A stretch of 64,000 nucleotides of DNA from Pseudomonadales bacterium (GCA_023257655.1 JALRBQ010000039.1:1-64000), one strand, 5' to 3'; positions 8,759-18,184 are shown, counted from the stretch's first letter. The notes: a model not told the origin generated them from the letters alone. Numbers and translations are program-made.

Positions 8759-11191
8759 TCAGAAGGTGTTGAGTTTGAGTGGGCGCGGACCGAAGTCGTT
8801 TTGCGCGACATGATTCAGAATCATATCAGCCGTTACCGGGACACGATTGAACAGGTGACCCTCCAGCGCATCGGCGATGGCACTCGTCATGGCGGCGACC
8901 GCGCAACCCTGCGAGGGCTCGCCGATGCCGCGCCCACCCATGGGATTGAACGGATCCGGAATGTCTGCTGCAGCATTCGCCATCGTTGCCGGCACATCCA
9001 GCATTGTCGGCAACTTGCTCTGATACAGGCCGACATTGGCGGGCAGTCCATTCTGGGGATCGTAGACGTGGCGTTCGTAAGCTGCCATGCCAATACCCCA
9101 TACGCCTCCACCGTTCATCTGCTGCGAGAAACCTTTTGGATGCATGACCGTTCCGCAGTCGGCGACGGCGACGTAGTCCAGCACCGCAATCTTGCCGGTG
9201 TCGAGGTCAATCTCGATTTCGACGAAGCCGACGATCTCACCTGGCGGCGTGCCCTTGCGGGGCAGATTGTCTTTCGCGACGCCGATCAGGCCGGTGCCGG
9301 CGAGGCCGGCGACCGCACGCTGGGTGATGGGATCGATATCGTCCGGGTACTCACCGCCGCTGTAGCGACCGCCCAACTCGATCGCCTTCTGGGCGGCTGC
9401 ACCATAACTCATGCCCTTGGCAGGATCGCTGGTCAGGAAGACGCGTTCCTCACCGATACTGTAGTCATCGACAGCGCCGCCGAACTCGGCAGCGGCGATC
9501 TCCTTCAGCTTGGTGACGACGTCCATGGCAGCGACGTAATTGGTCCGGCTGTGAGTGAAGATTGTGTTGCTACCCCCCTGGGTCGAACTGTGGGGCAGGT
9601 GGCGGTCAGTGCGGGCACGGACGATCTCGCAATTGTCCCAGCTGCACTGCAGCACTTCGGCAACTGCCCGTGACGTGGCGGCAAAGGAGTAAGTACCGAG
9701 ATTGCCGACGCCGCTGTGAATATAAACCCTACCGGATGGGGCAATACGCACGAGGCCGTCATATCCGTATCCGCCTGCGCCGTGATAACCCTGGCCGACG
9801 CCGATACCGATTACCTTGTTGCCGCGGCGACGAGGTTGACTGATCTTGGCCTGCCAATCGAACATCTGCGCCCCTTTCTCGATGGCCTCGGCCATGAATG
9901 CGCTGGTTACAGGACTCTGGTCTTCGTAGATGCCGGAGTCGCTGTTGGCCGCGTTCATCTTGCGGAAGGCGACGCGATCGATGCCGACCTGCTTCGCCAC
10001 CTTGTCCATGATCGGCGCCAGCGCCGCCGCCATCTCATTCTGACCTGGTCCGCGTTGTGCACCGCGCGGTGCCGTGTTCGTGAAGATCGGAATATTGCGT
10101 AGTCGCATCGCATCGGGTTGGTACAGCACGGAGATATGACCGGCGGATGACGAAGCGCTGTTTTGTCCGGTCGGTCCGCCATCGCTGACGATGACCAGGT
10201 CCACGGCGGCGACCTTGCCGCCGTCCTTCACACCAATCTTGATCCAGCCCTGCATGCCCGGACGACCGACGCCGATGTAGAACTCTTCTTCGCGGGTGAT
10301 GCGTAACTGCACCGGTCGGTTCAGCAGGCGAGAGAGATTGCCGGCGATACCCATTGAGGGATAGCTCGTGCCCTTGGAGCCGAAGCCACCACCGGTGTTC
10401 TCGTTAATGAGGCAGAGGTTCTCCGGCCCAATACCGAGCATCGCGGCGAGGCCATTGTTGACCGAGCTCTGGCTCTGGGTGGAGGCGTGGAAATAACATT
10501 TGCCGTTTTCCCAGTACACCATGCTGGTGCGCGGCTCCATGCATTGATGGGGATACCCGGCGGTGACGAAAGACTCTTCGACGATGACATCGCATTGAGC
10601 GAACTGCGCGTCGAGGTCGCCGTATTCCCAGCCGGCGGTAAATTTGCCATTGGGTTCCTTGCCCATGCGCAGTTTTTCGACTTCGGCAGCGGGCCATTTT
10701 ACCGGCTGAATGCGGCCGACGAGGGCGGTATTTTCGTCCCCTTCCGGCGCAGTCAACACCATGGCGTTGCCTTCGGGATAGGCGTCAGGTCCGCCCTCGA
10801 TGAGGCTGTCCAACGGATCGACGACGAAGTCGCGGCGCTCGAACTGAACCTTGATCTGCTCCAGGGCATTCTCGGCGACATGTTCGGAGATGGCGGCGAC
10901 CGCCAATATCGGTTGGCCGATATACGTCACGTATTCGCTCGCCAGCATTGGATTGGCCGGCGGCGCGGAAGGGGGCAGGTCGTCGGCGGTGATGATGCCG
11001 AGAACACCATCCATGCGCAGTGCCGCGGAAGCATCGATGCTGACGATGCGGCCACTGGGCATTGGACTCGTTAGCAGTCGCGCGAAGACCATGCCTTCAC
11101 GACGAAAATCTTCGGCGTATTTCGCATCGCCAGTTACCTTGCCTTCCACATCGGGTGGGGTGAAATCTTTTCCTATATGCATAAAAGTCAT
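8759..11191 (-). CDS. Molybdopterin-binding catalytic subunit, xanthine dehydrogenase family (PaoC-like)
   Basis: Large Mo-cofactor subunit that hydroxylates aldehydes or N-heterocycles using water. Visible features: N-terminal KVTGDAKYAED, the GGGFGSKG loop, TAPRGAQRGPGQNEM, and the C-terminal GGRGIGEPSQG, whose Glu is the catalytic base in this family. It is 810 residues, somewhat longer than PaoC (about 730). No signal peptide is present; export would be by piggy-back on the Tat-targeted 2Fe-2S subunit. Its start codon overlaps the stop of that subunit's gene by 4 bp (ATGA), implying translational coupling. Substrate unknown. No xdhC/paoD maturation gene is nearby. Confidence 0.92.
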   Translation of the reverse strand: MTFMHIGKDFTPPDVEGKVTGDAKYAEDFRREGMVFARLLTSPMPSGRIVSIDASAALRMDGVLGIITADDLPPSAPPANPMLASEYVTYIGQPILAVAAISEHVAENALEQIKVQFERRDFVVDPLDSLIEGGPDAYPEGNAMVLTAPEGDENTALVGRIQPVKWPAAEVEKLRMGKEPNGKFTAGWEYGDLDAQFAQCDVIVEESFVTAGYPHQCMEPRTSMVYWENGKCYFHASTQSQSSVNNGLAAMLGIGPENLCLINENTGGGFGSKGTSYPSMGIAGNLSRLLNRPVQLRITREEEFYIGVGRPGMQGWIKIGVKDGGKVAAVDLVIVSDGGPTGQNSASSSAGHISVLYQPDAMRLRNIPIFTNTAPRGAQRGPGQNEMAAALAPIMDKVAKQVGIDRVAFRKMNAANSDSGIYEDQSPVTSAFMAEAIEKGAQMFDWQAKISQPRRRGNKVIGIGVGQGYHGAGGYGYDGLVRIAPSGRVYIHSGVGNLGTYSFAATSRAVAEVLQCSWDNCEIVRARTDRHLPHSSTQGGSNTIFTHSRTNYVAAMDVVTKLKEIAAAEFGGAVDDYSIGEERVFLTSDPAKGMSYGAAAQKAIELGGRYSGGEYPDDIDPITQRAVAGLAGTGLIGVAKDNLPRKGTPPGEIVGFVEIEIDLDTGKIAVLDYVAVADCGTVMHPKGFSQQMNGGGVWGIGMAAYERHVYDPQNGLPANVGLYQSKLPTMLDVPATMANAAADIPDPFNPMGGRGIGEPSQGCAVAAMTSAIADALEGHLFNRVPVTADMILNHVAQNDFGPRPLKLNTF

Positions 11192-11826
11192 GCCATCAAC
11201 TCCGCGGCGCGCATGACGCCGTTCAGGTAGTGATCATAAGCGCCACAACGACACAGATTGCCGGACAGGCCCTGCCGCGCCTCTTCCCGGGTTGGATTCG
11301 GATTGGCCCGCAGCAGTGCGGCGGCAGCCACCACCTGGCCAGGGGTACAGAAGCCACACTGCGGACTCAACTCCTCAATGAAGGCCTGTTGTACCGGATG
11401 CAGGGTGCCGTCTTCGGCACGCAGACCTTCTACGGTGATGACGGCCCGGTCCTTCACCTGATGCGTCAGCACCGAGCAGGAATAGTTGGCGATGTCGTCA
11501 AGCATCACCGTACACGCGCCGCACTCACCGCGATTACAGGCGAGTTTGGTGCCGGTAAGATTTAGGCGATAGCGCAAGGTGTGTGCGAGGGTTTCCTGCG
11601 GAAGCACATCGACGCGACGGACGCGGCCGTTAACATTGAGAGAGATCAGACGCTCCACCGCACCGGGAGAACGACTGGCTGCGCTCGCGATGTAGTAACC
11701 GGCGCCAGACGCGGCGGCTGAGGCGGAGAAGATCACACCCTTGATGAAGTGTCGGCGGGTAAGTTGAGGATTCACAGATCGAGCCTCCCTGATGGATTGA
11801 TTCAGGCGAGCGACTACAGACTGCAC
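11188..11826 (-). CDS. Tat-exported 2Fe-2S subunit of molybdo-hydroxylase (PaoA-like)
   Basis: Small iron-sulfur subunit carrying two [2Fe-2S] clusters. The plant-type ferredoxin domain has CNRGECGACTVML. The C-terminal helical domain has CGFCTPG and LCRCGAY, giving all eight cluster cysteines. The N-terminus has a twin-arginine signal, TRRHFIKGV, followed by a hydrophobic Ala/Gly-rich segment. The holoenzyme is therefore expected to be folded in the cytoplasm and exported as a complex, as for E. coli PaoABC. First gene of the operon; order here is FeS, Mo, FAD rather than the FeS, FAD, Mo of paoABC. Actual start could be slightly downstream. Confidence 0.9.
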   Translation of the reverse strand: MQSVVARLNQSIREARSVNPQLTRRHFIKGVIFSASAAASGAGYYIASAASRSPGAVERLISLNVNGRVRRVDVLPQETLAHTLRYRLNLTGTKLACNRGECGACTVMLDDIANYSCSVLTHQVKDRAVITVEGLRAEDGTLHPVQQAFIEELSPQCGFCTPGQVVAAAALLRANPNPTREEARQGLSGNLCRCGAYDHYLNGVMRAAELMA

Positions 11827-12008
11827 GCGAAGTTTTGGTAGATGACTTGTGACTGCCCGGGAGCACTCCGGAATGCGCCATTATTCTTGTGCGTAAACCG
11901 GGTTGGACTCAACTATGGCTTATGAGGAGGATAAAAGCTAGTTCGGGGTCAGTCAAACCCGAGCGCAGGATGCGCTGGCCTGGGGAGTGCACGGTGTACG
12001 AGCCAGTT

Positions 12009-13333
12009 TTACGGCAGCCCAGTTGTTGTGTCAGATTGGGATCGCGACAGCCTGTATTCCCTGGTACCGATTACGAGCCGAAGTTGTTTGGCGCCCTCGA
12101 AATAGGGCTTCCATAGCCTGATCGAGACCGGCACCGAGACGTTCAGCAGGAAGGCGGTCGCCATCAGGGTGTAGAACGCCTCGGTTGTGATGATGGAGTT
12201 CTGCACGTAGCCGATGTCCATCACGATAAACGCCAGCTCCGCACGGCCCAGCATACCGAGACCAATGAGAATGCTCTCATGCCAGGCGTAGTTACCGGTC
12301 ATTCGCGCCGCAAGAGTCGCGGAACCGATCTGGGCGATAATCAAGCCTGCGGTCAGCGCCAGCACCTGCGGTAAAACAGCAAACAGGACGCTTTGGTCAA
12401 ATACCAGTTGCGTGCCGAGCTCGACGAAGAACACCGGTCCGATCCATGAGAAAGCGACGTTATCGACGATCTTCTTGGTCTGGGCGTAGTGGTCTTCAGT
12501 GGCGTCTTCGGAGAAACGAAAATACTGCTGTTTGATGATGAGGCCAGCCATGTAAGCGCCGACTGCCGGATGGAATCCGAATTCATGGGAAACCAGGCTG
12601 ATCAGCAGCGCCACTAGCAGTACCGCGAGCGTGGCCTGATCTCCGCGCTTGAAGCCGATCAAATCGATAATGCCAAAGCGTGAGAGCACCGGTAGCTGCC
12701 TGAACAGCCAGGTGTCGCCTTCATGGGGAAATATGATGAGTTCAAGCATTGTGATGAACAGGAAGAAGGCGACGACTTTGATGAGCACGAGCGCGACACT
12801 CGCCAAAGTTAGATCGGCGGTACCCGTCGCGAGTGGCACCAGCACAGCCACTGCGGCGAGGGCGGCGATATCATCGAGGATGGCCGAAGTCATGATGCCG
12901 GTTGCTGCGGAGGTGTGCTAAAGGTTTTCACTCTTTAAGGAAACCATCGTGAGCGAGACGGCCGTGGCGGTCATCGCCAGGCCACACATGATCGACAGTC
13001 GTGGTTCGTTCCAGAAATACAGCGTGACATAGTAGGCGAGTGCGAATGGAGCGATGGCGCCGAACAACGCGATGCCCCAGCTGCGTTTGATACTTGCGAT
13101 AAAGAACTCGGTGTCCTCCTCGAAGCCGAGGGCGAACATAATCAGGATGATGCCGAGTTCTGAGAAGCCGCGAATGAATTCGCTACTCTCCTGAGGTAGC
13201 AGGCCCAGATTGACCATCAGCGAGCCGAAGGCGAGGAAATACAGGACGGGCGTCAGCTTTGTTCGATCGGCGAGGAAACAGGAGAGGAAAACGCCCCCCC
13301 CCAGATAAGTGCCAGAAACAGCATGTCCTGCAT
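12009..13333 (-). pseudogene. CPA2-family cation/proton antiporter, broken by frameshift and amber stop
   Basis: Membrane transporter of the Kef/NhaP-like monovalent cation:H+ antiporter family, in three pieces. From ATG 13333 the frame reads MQDMLFLALIWGG and then fails at a run of nine G (plus-strand C tract 13294-13302); ten G would join it to MVNLGLLPQESSEF at 13217. That frame continues through GFSELGIILIMFALGF to ENL, meets TAG at 12918-12920, and then goes on in the same frame as HTSAATGIMTSAILDDIAAL to 12009. Joined, the protein has about 12 membrane segments and normal family order. With two lesions it is probably inactive. A CAG-to-TAG change would explain the stop. Confidence 0.8.
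13294..13302. repeat. Nine-C homopolymer at the antiporter frameshift
   Basis: Nine consecutive C on the plus strand lie inside the antiporter coding region, exactly where the frame is lost. Such tracts slip during replication and are used for phase variation in some bacteria. They are also a common site of sequencing length error. Confidence 0.7.
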
Positions 13334-13418
13334 GGATTTAACCCAGCGCCATTGCGAAGCCTGACTTTAGCGCGATGGTTTCGCGCTGGCATTGATCTGG
13401 TCGATATTCGCTGGCGGT

Positions 13419-13483
13419 AGTCAGCGAAGGTACTCAGCGAAGGTGGTCAGCGAAGGTGGTCAGCGTAGGTAGTCAGCGTAAAA
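13419..13483. repeat. 13-bp tandem repeat, five degenerate copies
   Basis: Consecutive units are AGTCAGCGAAGGT, ACTCAGCGAAGGT, GGTCAGCGAAGGT, GGTCAGCGTAGGT and AGTCAGCGTAAAA. They lie in the gap between the VOC gene and the broken antiporter, both on the minus strand. Slipped-strand origin is likely. Regulatory meaning is unknown. Confidence 0.85.
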
Positions 13484-13538
13484 AGTCCGGGCCGCTCGTG
13501 ACGCTGGCGCCGTGCCAGACCGCGAGCGGTTTCCGAGT

Positions 13539-13973
13539 CTATTTCGCGAAAAGCTCTGATTCGATGTCGCGGAAGGCCTTGAATTCGAGCGAGTTTCCCG
13601 ATGGGTCGGAGAAGAACATTGTGCCCTGTTCGCCGGGCTGGCCCTTGAAACGGATATAGGGTTCGATGATGAAGTCATCGATGAAACCACGTGCCTTGTC
13701 AGCCAGGGCTTCCCACTCCGGGAAATTCAACACCACACCAAAATGAGGCACGGGCACGCCGTGTCCATCAACGCCATTGGCGATGCTGGGGACTCTGCCA
13801 GTCTTGCCGATCGCCGGATTCAAGTGAGTCACCAACTGGTGTCCGAACAGATTGAAATCGATCCACTCGGGTGCGCTGCGCCCTTCCGGCAGACCCATTT
13901 TCACCCCATAGAACTCACGTGCTTCGTCGATATCGCGAACCTGAATGGCAAGATGAAAGGGGGTGATAGTCAT
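13539..13973 (-). CDS. VOC-family (glyoxalase/dioxygenase-like) protein
   Basis: Small metalloenzyme-type protein of the vicinal oxygen chelate superfamily, 144 residues. Two beta-alpha-beta-beta-beta modules are recognisable: FHLAIQVRDIDEAREFYG at the N-terminus and VPHFGVVLNF followed by DPSGNSLEFKAF at the C-terminus. The candidate metal ligands are the N-terminal His, the central His and the Glu of NSLEF. The start at 13973 places the first beta strand directly after MTITP; an upstream frame to 14018 runs into the terminator region and adds nothing conserved. Substrate unknown; probably cytosolic. Confidence 0.85.
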   Translation of the reverse strand: MTITPFHLAIQVRDIDEAREFYGVKMGLPEGRSAPEWIDFNLFGHQLVTHLNPAIGKTGRVPSIANGVDGHGVPVPHFGVVLNFPEWEALADKARGFIDDFIIEPYIRFKGQPGEQGTMFFSDPSGNSLEFKAFRDIESELFAK

Positions 13974-14001
13974 GTGCGCTCCTGAAAATAAATCGCTCTC
14001 A

Positions 14002-14030
14002 TAAAAAAGGGAGCTCATCGCTCCCTTTTT
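14002..14030 (-). terminator. Intrinsic terminator of the PQQ dehydrogenase/YceI operon
   Basis: On the minus strand AAAAAGGGAGC, a short loop and GCTCCCTTTTTT form a hairpin followed by a T-run, 37 bp after the last YceI gene. The A-run on the other side means it could also work on the plus strand. Confidence 0.85.
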
Positions 14031-14066
14031 ATAACTTTATAACTAGCATGCTAGGCACTTTGAACT

Positions 14067-14708
14067 TTAATCGGCCGCCTGGAACTCGACGTTCACATCC
14101 AGGTTGATTTCGTCACCGACACCGAAGTTGGTGAAGCGGCTGACGCCGAAGTCAGAGCGCAGGAAGGTCGCGGTCGCTTCAAAGCCCATGGTGTAGCTGC
14201 GTGTCAGCACGTTGCGACCACCACCGTTGAAATCAACTACCAGGTTCACCGGGGCAGTGACACCGTGCAGAGTCAATTCGCCGGCGAAGACGAACGTGTT
14301 TTCGTCACGTGATTCGACGAAGGCAGTCGTGCGGTAGATGGCTTGCGGGAACTGTGCGACATCGAACCAGTTGGAACCCTTCAGCTCTTCTTCGAAGTCC
14401 GGCAGGTTTACATCGAGGCTGTTCATATCGACGATCACTTCCAGGCTGGAGTTCTCGATATTTTCTGCATCGAAATCCAGTGAGGCATCGAATTCATCGA
14501 AACTGCCGATGAAGGTGGAAAAGCCCAGGTGATTGATCTTGAACACCAGAGACGCGTGGTCAGGATCCAGCTTGTATCCGCCACCACGCAGCTCAGTCAC
14601 GTCGGTGTTGAAATCCGGGGCCAGCAAACGGTCGCAGGACACCAGCGCAGCGGAGCAGGCCAGCAGGATCAAGGGGCGACGGTATATTGTTACTAATCTG
14701 GAAAGCAT
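14067..14708 (-). CDS. YceI-family lipoprotein
   Basis: Lipocalin-like beta barrel of the YceI family, which binds polyisoprenoid or other long lipids in the periplasm. The N-terminus has a lipobox-like LVSC (Cys25), so it is probably membrane-anchored. Family blocks are YKLDPDHASLVFKINHLGFSTF, GSFDEFDASLDFD, GSNWFDVAQFPQAIYRTT, GELTLHGVTAPVNL and the closing GVGDEINLDVNVEF. The 213-residue length is normal for the family. Last gene of a three-gene operon, 31 bp after a second YceI gene and followed by a terminator. It may carry a lipid or quinone-like ligand for the PQQ enzyme encoded first in the operon (inference). Confidence 0.92.
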   Translation of the reverse strand: MLSRLVTIYRRPLILLACSAALVSCDRLLAPDFNTDVTELRGGGYKLDPDHASLVFKINHLGFSTFIGSFDEFDASLDFDAENIENSSLEVIVDMNSLDVNLPDFEEELKGSNWFDVAQFPQAIYRTTAFVESRDENTFVFAGELTLHGVTAPVNLVVDFNGGGRNVLTRSYTMGFEATATFLRSDFGVSRFTNFGVGDEINLDVNVEFQAAD

Positions 14709-14739
14709 TGAAATAACCTATATATGTGGTAGCCAAGTT

Positions 14740-15315
14740 TTACTTTTGAACGGCGTAGACGTCGATCTCGATGCCTACATCATTCGGAATTGTTGCAGTA
14801 TTGGCCCAATAACCCTGGCCAACGCCGTAATCCAGACGCTGGATTGTCACTTCGCTGGTCAGGTGAAAACGTACCTGGCCGTCGAGTGTCTCGATGTCGA
14901 GCTTGAACGGGAAGCTCATCGGATGAGTCTGGTCACGGATGGTGAGTGTGCCTTCTGACGTGAATGAATTCATGGAATCCAGTTTGCAGCTCTCAGCCTT
15001 GAAGGTCGCTGTCGGCCATTGGTCGACGTCGAACATCTCGAGATCAAGCAGATAGTCCAGAGTCTCAGGACTGTCGACGCTGATACCGTCGATCGGAATC
15101 GTGACATCAAATTTGCACGCAGTCGGGCGCATGATGTCGATATCGAAGGTCGCCTGTACATTTTTGAATTCACCCTGATACGGAGTGCCTTCATAGGAAT
15201 ACTTGAAGACTACCAGTGATTCGGCAGGCTCCAGTTGCCAGGTGGCCGCCTGGGCCGGCAGGGTAACGAGCATGAGTAACGGCGCAAAAGCCGCTCGGTT
15301 AAATAAAGTTCGCAT
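14740..15315 (-). CDS. YceI-family periplasmic protein
   Basis: Second YceI paralogue, 191 residues with a cleavable signal peptide (ends TLPAQA). Blocks: WQLEPAESLVVFKYSYEGT, GEFKNVQATFDID, MFDVDQWPTATFKAESC, GTLTIRDQTHPMSFPF and RLDYGVGQGYWANTATIPNDVGIEIDV, of which short pieces match the family. Two Cys residues (in TACKF and ESCKL) could form a disulfide. It follows the PQQ dehydrogenase by 23 bp and precedes the lipoprotein paralogue by 31 bp, so co-transcription is likely. Fold and export are clear; the ligand is not. Confidence 0.9.
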   Translation of the reverse strand: MRTLFNRAAFAPLLMLVTLPAQAATWQLEPAESLVVFKYSYEGTPYQGEFKNVQATFDIDIMRPTACKFDVTIPIDGISVDSPETLDYLLDLEMFDVDQWPTATFKAESCKLDSMNSFTSEGTLTIRDQTHPMSFPFKLDIETLDGQVRFHLTSEVTIQRLDYGVGQGYWANTATIPNDVGIEIDVYAVQK

Positions 15316-15338
15316 AGTAATAGTACTCCTTGGAAAGT

Positions 15339-17276
15339 TTAAGGCAGCGCGTACGCTACCAACTCGGCAGCTGAACCGGATCCGCCGACGAACATGGCGA
15401 TGTATTGTTTGCCATTGGCTTCGTAGGTGAAAGGCTGCCCGGTTTGGTTATTGGGCAATTCGATTTCGGCGAGAATCTCGCCAGTCATTTTGTCATGAGC
15501 GCGGAAGATTGGGCTCGCCCATGGACCGCCGCCGCCCTCACCGGAGAACAACAGTGTCTTGGTGACAAACACACCGGAGCGAGTGGGAACACCGGTACGC
15601 GGAATGTCGATGCCTTGCAGCAAGCGATTGCTGGAAATTTCGTTCGGGGTGTCGGCATTCGCAATCTGGAATACGTGGTCACCGCTATCCATGTTGATCG
15701 CGGTAATACGGCCGTAAGGCGGCTTCACGATAGGCAGGCCACCAACACGGGGGACGCGCACGCCAAACGCTTGGCTGTAGGCGAGGTCGGAACTCTCATC
15801 CTTGCCGACCGTCAGGACCGCGACGTCGGTGCGGGAGGGAATATAGATGATGCCAGTCTCGGGATCGAGGGCGGCACCTTCCCAGTTTGCACCACCGGTG
15901 GCAGAGGGCAGGCTCAGTACGCCTACGGTGCCATCAGGTGAGCCTTCGGCCAGCGACGGGGGTGTGTAAAGGTTCGGGCTCAGACGGAAGCCCTTGATGG
16001 CTTCCTTGGCCTGGGCCAGGATTTCCGGGGTGAAATCAACCAGATCGTCTTCGGTGAAACCCTGACGATCAAACGGAGCCGGTCGAGTCGGGAACGGCTG
16101 GGTCGGAGAGGTCCACTCGCCCGGGACGTCAGACATGGGCACAGAACGCTCTTCGATCGGCCATACCGGCTCACCAGTCAGGCGATCGAAGGTATACACC
16201 CAGGACTGCTTGGTGACTTGCATGACGACCTTCTTGCCGTTTGGCAGGTCGGCCAGAATCGGGGCGGCGGGGTTATCCCAGTCCCAGATGTCGTGATGGA
16301 TCAGCTGGAAGTGCCACTTGCGCTCGCCGGTTTTGATATCGAGAGCAACGAGGGCATTCGCGAACAGGTTGTCGCCCGGACGGTCGCCGCCGTAGCGGTC
16401 GCCGGTGGCAGATTCGACCGGCAGATAGACGATGCCGAGATCGGGATCACCAGACATCGGCGCCCACACACCGGCGTTGCCGGTAAATTCGACGCCATCA
16501 TCAAGCCAGGTTTCGAAACCGATTTCACCGCGCTCGGGAATGGTGTGGAAAGTCCACAGCAGCTTGCCGGTGCGCGCGTCGAAGCCGCGTACGTCACCCT
16601 TGACGTTGGACTTGGATCGAGGGCGCATGCCAACGCGGTGAGCCGGACCCACCACGACCACATCATTCATAACAAAAGGAGGTGCCGACGAACCGATGTC
16701 GATATCGTCAAAGCCGGTGGCATTTCGCAGGCCGGTGAACAAGTCTACGCGACCGTTGTCGCCGAAGTTCGGATCAGGAATACCGGTTTTGGCATCCAGT
16801 GACACGAGGAAGAAGCCGGGTGTGATGTCGATGACGCGTTGAGTATCACCGTCTGCCCAGAAGGCGACACCACGACCGGCACCTTTGCGTGGAGCAGAAT
16901 CGAAGCGCGCACCTTCCTGTGGTCGCCACAGCCAGAGCACCTGGCCAGTGGTGGCATCCAGTGCCGCGATGTTGCGAGTCGTGCCGATGTTGACGTAAAG
17001 AACCCCATCGATCTCCAGCGGAGTGGAGGGGTTGTTGAAATCTGCGGTAGGTCCGAAGTTTTGAGTGGAGAAACGCCACGCGATCTCCAGTGAGTCCACG
17101 TTATCTGCATTAATCTGGTCAAGCGGCGAATAGCGTTGTGCCGCCATGTTGCCGTTGTAATCTGGCCAATCTCCTGCGTAAACATCAGTTCCAGCCTGAC
17201 TCCAGGCAGACGGTGCGGCGATCAAGACACCGGCACTCATGATGAATGACGAAATCAACCGTTTTGGTCTTAGCAT
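15339..17276 (-). CDS. PQQ-dependent dehydrogenase (glucose-dehydrogenase-like propeller)
   Basis: Periplasmic quinoprotein of the PQQ beta-propeller family, 645 residues. The start at 17276 gives a signal peptide (MLRPKRLISSF... ending AWSQA). Propeller tryptophan-docking repeats are abundant (GDWPDYNGNMAAQRYSPL, LDATTGQVLWLWRP, LDIKTGERKWHFQLIHHDIW, FDRLTGEPVWPIEER). It resembles soluble-type homologues of membrane glucose dehydrogenase and lacks the N-terminal membrane helices of Gcd. It would oxidise a sugar, alcohol or polyol and pass electrons to a cytochrome or quinone. First gene of an operon with two YceI genes. It is paralogous to the gene at 54246-56282. Confidence 0.9.
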   Translation of the reverse strand: MLRPKRLISSFIMSAGVLIAAPSAWSQAGTDVYAGDWPDYNGNMAAQRYSPLDQINADNVDSLEIAWRFSTQNFGPTADFNNPSTPLEIDGVLYVNIGTTRNIAALDATTGQVLWLWRPQEGARFDSAPRKGAGRGVAFWADGDTQRVIDITPGFFLVSLDAKTGIPDPNFGDNGRVDLFTGLRNATGFDDIDIGSSAPPFVMNDVVVVGPAHRVGMRPRSKSNVKGDVRGFDARTGKLLWTFHTIPERGEIGFETWLDDGVEFTGNAGVWAPMSGDPDLGIVYLPVESATGDRYGGDRPGDNLFANALVALDIKTGERKWHFQLIHHDIWDWDNPAAPILADLPNGKKVVMQVTKQSWVYTFDRLTGEPVWPIEERSVPMSDVPGEWTSPTQPFPTRPAPFDRQGFTEDDLVDFTPEILAQAKEAIKGFRLSPNLYTPPSLAEGSPDGTVGVLSLPSATGGANWEGAALDPETGIIYIPSRTDVAVLTVGKDESSDLAYSQAFGVRVPRVGGLPIVKPPYGRITAINMDSGDHVFQIANADTPNEISSNRLLQGIDIPRTGVPTRSGVFVTKTLLFSGEGGGGPWASPIFRAHDKMTGEILAEIELPNNQTGQPFTYEANGKQYIAMFVGGSGSAAELVAYALP

Positions 17277-17538
17277 TTTTGGACTCTCCCGATAGCATGA
17301 CATTAGATCGTTCGCACCCCAAGGCCGCGAAATCCGTGGCGCCCGGCCACCGCAGCTACTCAACGATGTAGTATTTTGGGGGATATAAGGGTGCGCAAGT
17401 TCGGACAGGGGGCAAGAATAAGCAATCTGTATGCTGCTAGCAAGTTAAACGAGCCCGTAATTTCTGGTCTTGAACCCTTTTTTGATCTGCTTCGGTCGCG
17501 CGAATGCGGGGCGGTTTAAAGGACAATTTCAGTCGCTG

Positions 17539-18099
17539 TCACACCTCGTAACAAAGCCCCACCATACCGCTTGTATAGGCTTTGACTTCGGTCAGATGCA
17601 GCGGCACATCCTTGCCGAGTTTCTCGAAGAACTGGATGCCATCGCCAATCAGCACGGGCAGTATCGAGTAGCGCACTTCGTCGGCGAGACCGAGCCGGAG
17701 ACACTCGCCGGCGATCTCGCCACCGCCGACAATCCAGATGTTTTGAAAGCGCTGGCGCAGCACAGAATTTACAAATTGTGACAAATCGCCTGCATGAAAC
17801 TCGACCGTGTCGCGGGTTTTGGGCAGATCCCGTGTAGTCAGCACGAGGACGGGTTTGTCGCCATAGGCCCAACCAGCGCCACTGGTGTCATAGTTCAACG
17901 CCGTCTCATAGGTGCGCGAGCCCATCACATAGCAATCGATTCCTTTCAGAAACTCGGTGACGAACTCCGGGTCCAAGGTCTCACCGTCGGCATACTCATC
18001 GGATGTCTCCAGCCAGTCGACGCTGCCATCCTTGCGCGCGATGAAACCATCGAGGCTCGCTGCCATGTGAATCGTTACGCGGGAATCTTTAAGTGCCAT
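17539..18099 (-). CDS. Dihydrofolate reductase-like (RibD C-terminal domain) protein
   Basis: Cytosolic NAD(P)H-dependent reductase fold, RibD_C/DHFR-like. Start chosen at 18099 (MALKDSRVTIHMAASLDGFIA), since the frame upstream to 18174 holds no conserved sequence. Motifs: IHMAASLDGFIARKDGSVDW, YVMGSRTYE, VLTTRDLPKT, IWIVGGGEIAGE and YSILPVLIGDGIQFF, typical of the stand-alone YyaP/YwjB-type subgroup rather than true riboflavin RibD. Length 186 residues fits. Substrate unknown. A second, more divergent member lies at 19929-20591. Confidence 0.87.
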   Translation of the reverse strand: MALKDSRVTIHMAASLDGFIARKDGSVDWLETSDEYADGETLDPEFVTEFLKGIDCYVMGSRTYETALNYDTSGAGWAYGDKPVLVLTTRDLPKTRDTVEFHAGDLSQFVNSVLRQRFQNIWIVGGGEIAGECLRLGLADEVRYSILPVLIGDGIQFFEKLGKDVPLHLTEVKAYTSGMVGLCYEV

Positions 18100-18157
18100 G
18101 GTCGGTTCCTGAATGTGGGCTGCTCGACGATCATATTTATTTGCAAAATGGGAGTCC

Positions 18158-18184
18158 AGCCACGGTTCAGCCACGGTTCAGCCT
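18158..18184. repeat. Short 11-bp direct repeat upstream of the RibD-like gene
   Basis: The unit CAGCCACGGTT occurs twice in direct succession, followed by a partial third copy CAGCC. No function is evident. Confidence 0.6.

Noticed and set aside
11827-12008. Mobile element border next to the broken antiporter
   Set aside because: No inverted repeat, target duplication or transposase fragment seen.
13419-13483. Replication origin or plasmid iterons
   Set aside because: No rep or dnaA gene, no AT-rich region; the window looks chromosomal.
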